Below are positions 44,334 to 48,936 of a DNA stretch of 48,936 nt, one piece after another (positions within the stretch are counted from its first letter, which is position 1; every line of letters starts with the position of its first letter). A program made the position numbers and the translations under genes. The notes beneath the pieces were generated by a model that saw only the letters and a program-made list of their open reading frames with translations, did no database searches and was not told the origin of the DNA. Origin of the DNA: Bacteroidales bacterium (GTDB taxonomy: Bacteria; Bacteroidota; Bacteroidia; Bacteroidales; UBA932); assembly GCA_017549145.1 (NCBI GenBank), contig JAFYVM010000017.1, positions 1-48,936 of the forward strand, given 5' to 3'.

Positions 44334-46496
44334 ATGAAAAGATTTTCAATCTGCATCCTTGCATGCGCACTAACACTACCGCTGATAACAGCATTCTCAC
44401 CTGCACTAGATGAATCTGAGACAAAGAAGAGTCAATTTATTGAGGAACTGCTTTCAAAAATGACATTGGAAGAGAAAATTGGTCAGTTGAATCTCATCAG
44501 CTCTCCAGGAGATGTGGTGACAGGACCTAAAAAGGGTGAGGACCTCACAAATGACATCAGGAGCGGTCGCCTTGGTAATGTTCTTAATGCTATCGGAATT
44601 GACTATATCCGCAGTCTCCAGCGCATTGCAGTGGAGGAAAGCCGCCTCGGCATTCCGCTCACTTTCGCCTTCGACGAAATTCATGGTTACAGAACCACAT
44701 TCCCGATTCCCCTTGCAGAGAGTTGCACCTGGGATCCCGAGCTAATATCAAGATGCGCCCAGGCAGGAGCGCAGGAAGCCGCAGCCGATGGATTGACCCT
44801 CACATATAATCCTATGGTTGACATTGCCCTCGATCCACGTTGGGGACGAATCAGCGAAGGCGCAGGAGAAGACCCATACCTCGGTTCCCTTATCGCTGCA
44901 GCACGAGTACGTGGCGTCCAGGGAGAAGATTTGTCTGACCCTCTAACTATTGCAGCATGTCTTAAGCATTACGCAGCATATGGCGGAGCGGAAGGCGGAC
45001 GAGACTACGCAGCTGTTGAAATGGGCGAAAGACGCCTTCGCGAGCACTACCTTCCTCCATACAAAGCAGCTGTAGAAGCAGGAGTGGCCAGTGTAATGAC
45101 TTCTTTCAACCTATACGACGGCATCCCGGCCACAATGAACAAATTCCTAGTGGATCAGGTTCTCCGCACTGAATGGGGATTCAAAGGAGTTGTTATGACA
45201 GATTATGGTTCAATCGGTGAAATCCTCGAGCACGGATGCGCAGAAACAATAGCTGAGGCTTCACGCCTATCACTTGAGGCAGGAACAGATATGGACATGT
45301 GCTCAGGAGCATACATTCAGGAACTTAAAGGCCTAGTTGAGTCTGGAGCAGTGGATGTAAAACTGATCGATGACGCATGCCGCAGAGTACTTCAGCTTAA
45401 ATACGATCTAGGTCTATTTGAGGATCCATATCGCTACCTTAACCACAAAAGAGCAGAAAAGATTATCTACAGCAAGGAGAACATCGCACTCAGCAAGCTG
45501 GAAGCCGTCAAATCTATGGTTCTTCTAAAGAATGATAGCGAAGTACTTCCTCTAAAGAAAAGCGAAAAAATCGCCCTTATAGGCCCTCGTTGCGAGGATA
45601 CGCGTTCATACTGCGGAGCATGGGCAGGCAAATGTGAGCCGAATCGCATACAATCAATCGCTGATAGATTTGCCAAAGCAAACATCGTATCACCAGAAGA
45701 GGCTGACAAGATTGTCTGCGTACTAGGTGAAACTCATAGAATGTCGGGAGAAGCAGCATGTTTGACAGACATCCGCATCCCTGCAGATCAACGCGAACTA
45801 CTCGAAAAGATGTGTGCCCTCGGCAAGCCAGTGGTACTGGTAGTCATGGCAGGAAGACCGCTTGACCTGACCCGTGAAAGTGAAATCGCATCATCAATAC
45901 TTATGGCATGGCAGCCAGGCTTCAAGACAGCAGACGCTCTATATGACATCCTATACGGAGCAGAGAATCCTTCAGGCCGACTTACCACCAGCTTTCCACG
46001 CAATGTAGGCCAGATTCCAGTATATCACTATATGCTCAATACCGGACGTCCAGCAACAGATGGTAAAAACGAGAGATACACCTCGAGATATCTTGATTGT
46101 TGGAATGCCCCTCTCTATCCGTTCGGATATGGACTGAGCTACACTCAGTTTGAGTACTCAGATGTTACACTCAGCGGCACTGAGATGGATGCCAATGGCA
46201 GCATCACAGCTACAGTTACTGTAAGGAACACAGGAAAGGTTGCAGGAGACGAAGTGGTTCAGCTCTATCTACGAGACATGGTAGGTAGCGTTTCACGACC
46301 TGTAAAGCAGCTTAAGGGATTTGAGAAGATCAGCCTTAAACCAGGAGAGAGCCAAACAGTTGACTTTGAGATAAATGAGGAAATGCTCCGCTTCTGGAGA
46401 GCAGACATGACATATGGAAGCGAGAAAGGAGAATTTGTTGTGATGGTAGGTCCGAATGCATCCATTACCAAAGGGGTAAATTTCTGGTTAAAATAG
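44334..46496 (+). CDS. bglX: GH3 beta-glucosidase
   Basis: This 720-residue periplasmic or secreted glycoside hydrolase family 3 enzyme releases terminal beta-linked sugars by a retaining mechanism. A signal peptide covers about 1-22. The (alpha/beta)8 domain has the KH motif (CLKHYAAYG) and the nucleophile Asp290 in VVMTDYG. The alpha/beta sandwich follows, then a fibronectin-III-like C-terminal domain starting near PFGYGLSYTQFEYS. Length and motifs match BglX; sugar specificity (glucose versus xylose) cannot be fixed. Two TTATATTTAG near-promoter boxes precede it. It may cooperate with the esterase nearby. Confidence 0.9.
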   Translation: MKRFSICILACALTLPLITAFSPALDESETKKSQFIEELLSKMTLEEKIGQLNLISSPGDVVTGPKKGEDLTNDIRSGRLGNVLNAIGIDYIRSLQRIAVEESRLGIPLTFAFDEIHGYRTTFPIPLAESCTWDPELISRCAQAGAQEAAADGLTLTYNPMVDIALDPRWGRISEGAGEDPYLGSLIAAARVRGVQGEDLSDPLTIAACLKHYAAYGGAEGGRDYAAVEMGERRLREHYLPPYKAAVEAGVASVMTSFNLYDGIPATMNKFLVDQVLRTEWGFKGVVMTDYGSIGEILEHGCAETIAEASRLSLEAGTDMDMCSGAYIQELKGLVESGAVDVKLIDDACRRVLQLKYDLGLFEDPYRYLNHKRAEKIIYSKENIALSKLEAVKSMVLLKNDSEVLPLKKSEKIALIGPRCEDTRSYCGAWAGKCEPNRIQSIADRFAKANIVSPEEADKIVCVLGETHRMSGEAACLTDIRIPADQRELLEKMCALGKPVVLVVMAGRPLDLTRESEIASSILMAWQPGFKTADALYDILYGAENPSGRLTTSFPRNVGQIPVYHYMLNTGRPATDGKNERYTSRYLDCWNAPLYPFGYGLSYTQFEYSDVTLSGTEMDANGSITATVTVRNTGKVAGDEVVQLYLRDMVGSVSRPVKQLKGFEKISLKPGESQTVDFEINEEMLRFWRADMTYGSEKGEFVVMVGPNASITKGVNFWLK

Positions 46497-46518
46497 GCTT
46501 TTAAAAGAAAAAAAATGC

Positions 46519-46526
46519 TACCTTTG
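46519..46526 (+). promoter_or_regulatory. Bacteroidota -7 box for the peptide B-lipoprotein operon
   Basis: TACCTTTG at 46519-46526, 47 nt before the peptide B start codon and 22 nt after the bglX stop. It gives the small-peptide module its own promoter. Confidence 0.6.
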
Positions 46527-46573
46527 CCAGCTCATTTTAGAAAACAGATTTTTAACCAAAATATTCATTAAGA

Positions 46574-46714
46574 ATGGAAATTCAGTATTACGAGTCTCCT
46601 GTATGCCTTGTTATGGAGATTGCACACGAAGGCTTGCTCTGCACGAGCGGATTAAACGGCGGTTTTGGCCACGATGGAATCGGTGGTAACGACGACGACA
46701 TTTTCAACAATTAA
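46574..46714 (+). CDS. 46-residue small peptide B (EGxLCxS family)
   Basis: The frame from ATG 46574 to TAA 46714 encodes a peptide aligned to peptide A over residues 1-25: shared M1, E2, Y6, P9, V10, E19, G20, L22, C23 and S25. The tail is Gly-rich and acidic (NGGFGHDGIGGNDDD). It has two Cys (11, 23). The fimbrillin-like lipoprotein starts 14 nt downstream, the same order as in the peptide A locus. Conservation between two loci that differ in nucleotide sequence is good evidence that both are real genes. The function is unknown. Confidence 0.75.
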   Translation: MEIQYYESPVCLVMEIAHEGLLCTSGLNGGFGHDGIGGNDDDIFNN

Positions 46715-46728
46715 TTCCTGGAGACAAT

Positions 46729-48609
46729 ATGAGAACAATTATCAGAACTATACTAGCATCTGCTGTATGCATGATTGCCGCATCTTGTCTTAAGGATGCA
46801 TCATTTGAATCTGGCAAGCAGAATCTTAGCGAGCCACTTACTATTTCAACAGAAACACAGACAAAGACATCGCTTAACGGAAGTGAAGTACACTGGAGTT
46901 CAGATGATGTGGTTGCAATATTTGATAACAGCAACACAAAGAACAGATTCCAGGCAGTTTCTACAAACGGAAACAATGCAGAATTTTCAGGCGAAGTCAC
47001 ATCTGGAACCACTATGATCTATGCTGTATATCCATACGATTTGGCTAATTCGGCAAATGGCAGCATCTTGAATGTAACAATTCCAGTAGAACAGACATCA
47101 AAAGAGGGTTCATTTGCAGAGGAGCATAATATATCTGTCGCAAAGGCAGTAAAGACTCCTGGCGTTGAAGCTATTGAAGGCATCACATTCAAAAACGTAT
47201 GTGCACTTCTTAAGTTCACTGTTCCAGCATACCTTACAGATGTAACAAAGGTTACCTTGTCCAGCAATAGTGTCATTGCCGGAGATATGGTAATTGATTA
47301 CAGCGAAGAGAATCCTACATGCACAATGTCAGCTGAAGGCAGCAAGAGCATTTCTATGACAGGTGCATACGCCGCAGAAAGCACATTCTGGTTCGTACTC
47401 GCTCCAGGCACACTTGACGGCATCAATGTAAATGTAGAAACCAGCAAAGGTACATACTCGATGTCATCAGATAATCAGTTCGAGATGACAGCTGGAAATT
47501 ACAGAAACCTCGGTACCCTAGAACTTAAAAAGGTACAGGTAACTTCTGCTACAGCAGCACACACATACAGAGAAGGCGTCCTCACAGGAACACAGGTTAA
47601 CGTCAACCTTGGCATCGACCAGACAACAGCATCATATATCACAGCAGTGAGCCTTCAGATCAAGAACGCAGAGGGTACAGTTCTCCGCACATTGACTTTG
47701 GATTCAACTGCAGAAAGTGTTGTTATGCCAGCTGAGGGTTCATGGCCATATCTTCCTAAGGGAGACTACACTGTATCTGGCGCATACACGCTCTCAGGCG
47801 TGACTGAAAAAACTATCGAGGACATTACGTTCAGCGTGACTGAGTCCCCTGTATTCGAGATGACTGCAACTACTCCATATACTTCATACGACAAGTATCT
47901 TGCAGGAGACGCAGCCGGCGCCAATAGCCTTGACGGTTCTACTATCTACAATGTAGGCGCGACTGTATCAGTTTCAGATGCAATCCTTAATAACGCCAAT
48001 TACCCATCATTGTCAATCACCGACAACGATGCCCAGGTATCTGCAGGCAACCTCACAGGTCGTTCATGGGGCAAGCACACTATCAAGGCATCTTATACAC
48101 TTGATGGTGTTACAGCTTCAAGCGAGGCTTCTGTTGACGTCACAGGTCTTCCTTACAGCCATACATTCTATGATAACGAAGATAGTACAAACAGCACATG
48201 GACTTGCAAGAGCATACAATACACAATCAGCAAATGCGCTATCTTCTATGATGGAACATATGGATACATGTTTTCACCAAAATTCAATATTCCATCAGCA
48301 GGTGCTAAGATCTCCTATACTATAGGAGCAAGATTCTACATGCCAAAGGCATTCAATGCCAGCAAAGAGACATGTGAACTTTACGTTGGTGCCACTTCCA
48401 ACAACACAACGCCGACAACAACAAATAAGCACACTTTCAACGGAAATAATAGCACAAATAGCTCACATGACTCATGCGCAGGAAACCTTGACCTCAGCGC
48501 TGGTACACCTTATGTTTCATTAGATAGTAATGACAAGAATTACTCAACCACCTTGAATGTGCCTGAGTACCTTTGGTTGCATAATATATCTATCAAATAC
48601 AGAAATTAG
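46729..48609 (+). CDS. Fimbrillin-like surface lipoprotein
   Basis: The 626-residue protein has a lipoprotein signal (lipobox AASC, Cys20) and a fimbrillin-like N-terminal domain (about 35-270: KTSLNGSEVHWSSDDVVAIF, YAVYPYDLA, FKNVCALLKFTV, YRNLGTLEL) matching motif by motif the lipoprotein at 41857-43950. The C-terminal 350 residues are different: two immunoglobulin-like beta domains (about 280-475) and a Ser/Thr/Asn-rich terminal domain with a final YLWLHNISIKY. It is probably surface-exposed. The partner gene is peptide B, 14 nt upstream. Confidence 0.75.
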   Translation: MRTIIRTILASAVCMIAASCLKDASFESGKQNLSEPLTISTETQTKTSLNGSEVHWSSDDVVAIFDNSNTKNRFQAVSTNGNNAEFSGEVTSGTTMIYAVYPYDLANSANGSILNVTIPVEQTSKEGSFAEEHNISVAKAVKTPGVEAIEGITFKNVCALLKFTVPAYLTDVTKVTLSSNSVIAGDMVIDYSEENPTCTMSAEGSKSISMTGAYAAESTFWFVLAPGTLDGINVNVETSKGTYSMSSDNQFEMTAGNYRNLGTLELKKVQVTSATAAHTYREGVLTGTQVNVNLGIDQTTASYITAVSLQIKNAEGTVLRTLTLDSTAESVVMPAEGSWPYLPKGDYTVSGAYTLSGVTEKTIEDITFSVTESPVFEMTATTPYTSYDKYLAGDAAGANSLDGSTIYNVGATVSVSDAILNNANYPSLSITDNDAQVSAGNLTGRSWGKHTIKASYTLDGVTASSEASVDVTGLPYSHTFYDNEDSTNSTWTCKSIQYTISKCAIFYDGTYGYMFSPKFNIPSAGAKISYTIGARFYMPKAFNASKETCELYVGATSNNTTPTTTNKHTFNGNNSTNSSHDSCAGNLDLSAGTPYVSLDSNDKNYSTTLNVPEYLWLHNISIKYRN

Positions 48610-48718
48610 TAAATTGAAATAATTCTACTTCGCAAGCTTCTGCAATTCACTGACCGGATAGGAGCCACGAAGACTGAATAGAACATGCATATACATTGGC
48701 CTCCGCTTATATCAATAA
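48610..48718. other. Gene-free flank before the IS remnants
   Basis: About 110 nt with no gene or clear structure that I can see. It may include decayed transposon DNA, because the adjacent frame 48719-48814 is a transposase fragment. Confidence 0.4.
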
Positions 48719-48814
48719 ACTCACTTCGCAAAGGAACTGGTTAAATATATATGCTACTACAATAATGATCGAATCAAACCGAGGCTAAATGGAAAGAGGG
48801 TGACTAAAAAGTGA
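48719..48814 (+). pseudogene. Remnant of an IS3-family transposase C-terminus
   Basis: A 31-codon open fragment reads THFAKELVKYICYYNNDRI and then KPRLNGKRVTKK before a stop. YYNNDRIKxRLNG is the C-terminal signature of IS150-type OrfB transposases. It ends where the inverted repeat of another element begins, so its stop codon comes from that repeat. It has no start and no catalytic DDE residues. Confidence 0.7.
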
Positions 48815-48837
48815 TGTGACCCCCAAAAGTTGGACGG
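48812..48837. repeat. Terminal inverted repeat of an IS3-family element
   Basis: TGATGTGACCCCCAAAAGTT and the following GGACGG form a typical IS3/IS150-type end (TG...CCCCAAAAGTTxGAC). It marks the transposase 3' end of the element that continues to the right, 11 nt before its stop codon region. Confidence 0.7.
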
Positions 48838-48847
48838 TTTAACATTA

Positions 48848-48936
48848 TTAAGAGGCGCTCTTAGATTGGAATAAAGCTCGGTATTGCACCGGGCTTTTTC
48901 CATTTAGCCTCAGTTTGATCCTATCATTGTTATAAT
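48848..48936 (-). CDS. IS3-family transposase OrfB, C-terminal end (cut by window)
   Basis: The minus-strand frame enters from the right edge and ends at TAA 48848. The visible C-terminus contains YNNDRIKLRLNGKSPVQYRA and a short tail LFQSKSAS, a standard IS150-type OrfB end. The gene body lies outside the window. A small GC-rich dyad within the coding end (around 48875-48899) could act as a terminator on the plus strand. Confidence 0.8.
   Translation of the reverse strand, partial: YNNDRIKLRLNGKSPVQYRALFQSKSAS

Noticed and set aside
1-48936. CRISPR array or prophage
   Set aside because: No series of regularly spaced repeats, and no integrase, capsid or terminase genes were seen. The only regular tandem repeats encode the CotH linker.

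Overview
The window is a 48.9 kb stretch of a Bacteroidales-type chromosome (Bacteroidota). The support is: TAnnTTTG promoter boxes, often with an upstream TTTG about 19-21 bp away, instead of sigma70 boxes; SPOR, TonB-domain, CotH and fimbrillin-like lipoproteins; a TamB gene divergent from tsaD; and gyrA followed by a TPR gene. I cannot name the genus. Most of the window is core chromosome. The accessory parts are the left edge, the stretch after tRNA-Arg, and the right third.

Layout. 1-244: a MITE-like element with 22-bp terminal inverted repeats, then a terminator. 245-3667 (minus): ettA and an M28 membrane metallopeptidase. 3718-4836 (minus): a membrane-anchored AraC-type regulator. 4934-11542 (minus): a likely operon of SPOR lipoprotein, M28-like pseudo-peptidase fused to a TonB C-terminal domain, leuS, and two tandem YitT-family membrane proteins. 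11643-13751 (plus): CapA-like protein and PhoH. 13744-17678 (minus): gyrA and a TPR protein. 17769-25133 (plus): Clp ATPase, AI-2E-type exporter, two alpha/beta hydrolases, the SRP RNA and a CotH-type lipoprotein. A possible 40-residue minus-strand small gene lies between the Clp ATPase and the exporter. 25136-29002 (minus): tsaD, an FAD oxidoreductase carrying an in-frame palindromic repeat, and a secreted M64 peptidase. 29089-38103 (plus): tamB, an RsmI-like methyltransferase, uup, grpE and dnaJ. 38144-38738 (plus): rplS with a structured leader and a downstream tRNA-Arg(ACG).

After the tRNA comes about 330 bp of apparently degraded, repeat-bearing DNA and then a hipBA-type toxin-antitoxin pair. 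Its promoter region holds two 25-bp direct repeats 42 bp apart, the second covering the hipB start codon. Next is a 330-bp palindrome-rich spacer that includes a 49-bp element resembling two IS3-family ends facing each other. The right side (40799-48609) looks like a surface and polysaccharide locus: a secreted esterase, two fimbrillin-like lipoproteins and a GH3 beta-glucosidase.

The most interesting observation is a pair of unannotated small genes, 39 and 46 codons, on opposite strands. Each sits directly upstream (9 and 14 nt) of one of the two fimbrillin-like lipoproteins and behind its own TAnnTTTG promoter. Their first 25 residues align without gaps (10 of 25 identical, sharing MExxxYxxPV and EGxLCxS), and both have acidic tails. 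This suggests a repeated two-gene module of small peptide plus surface lipoprotein. The window ends inside an IS3-family element abutting a remnant of a related transposase.
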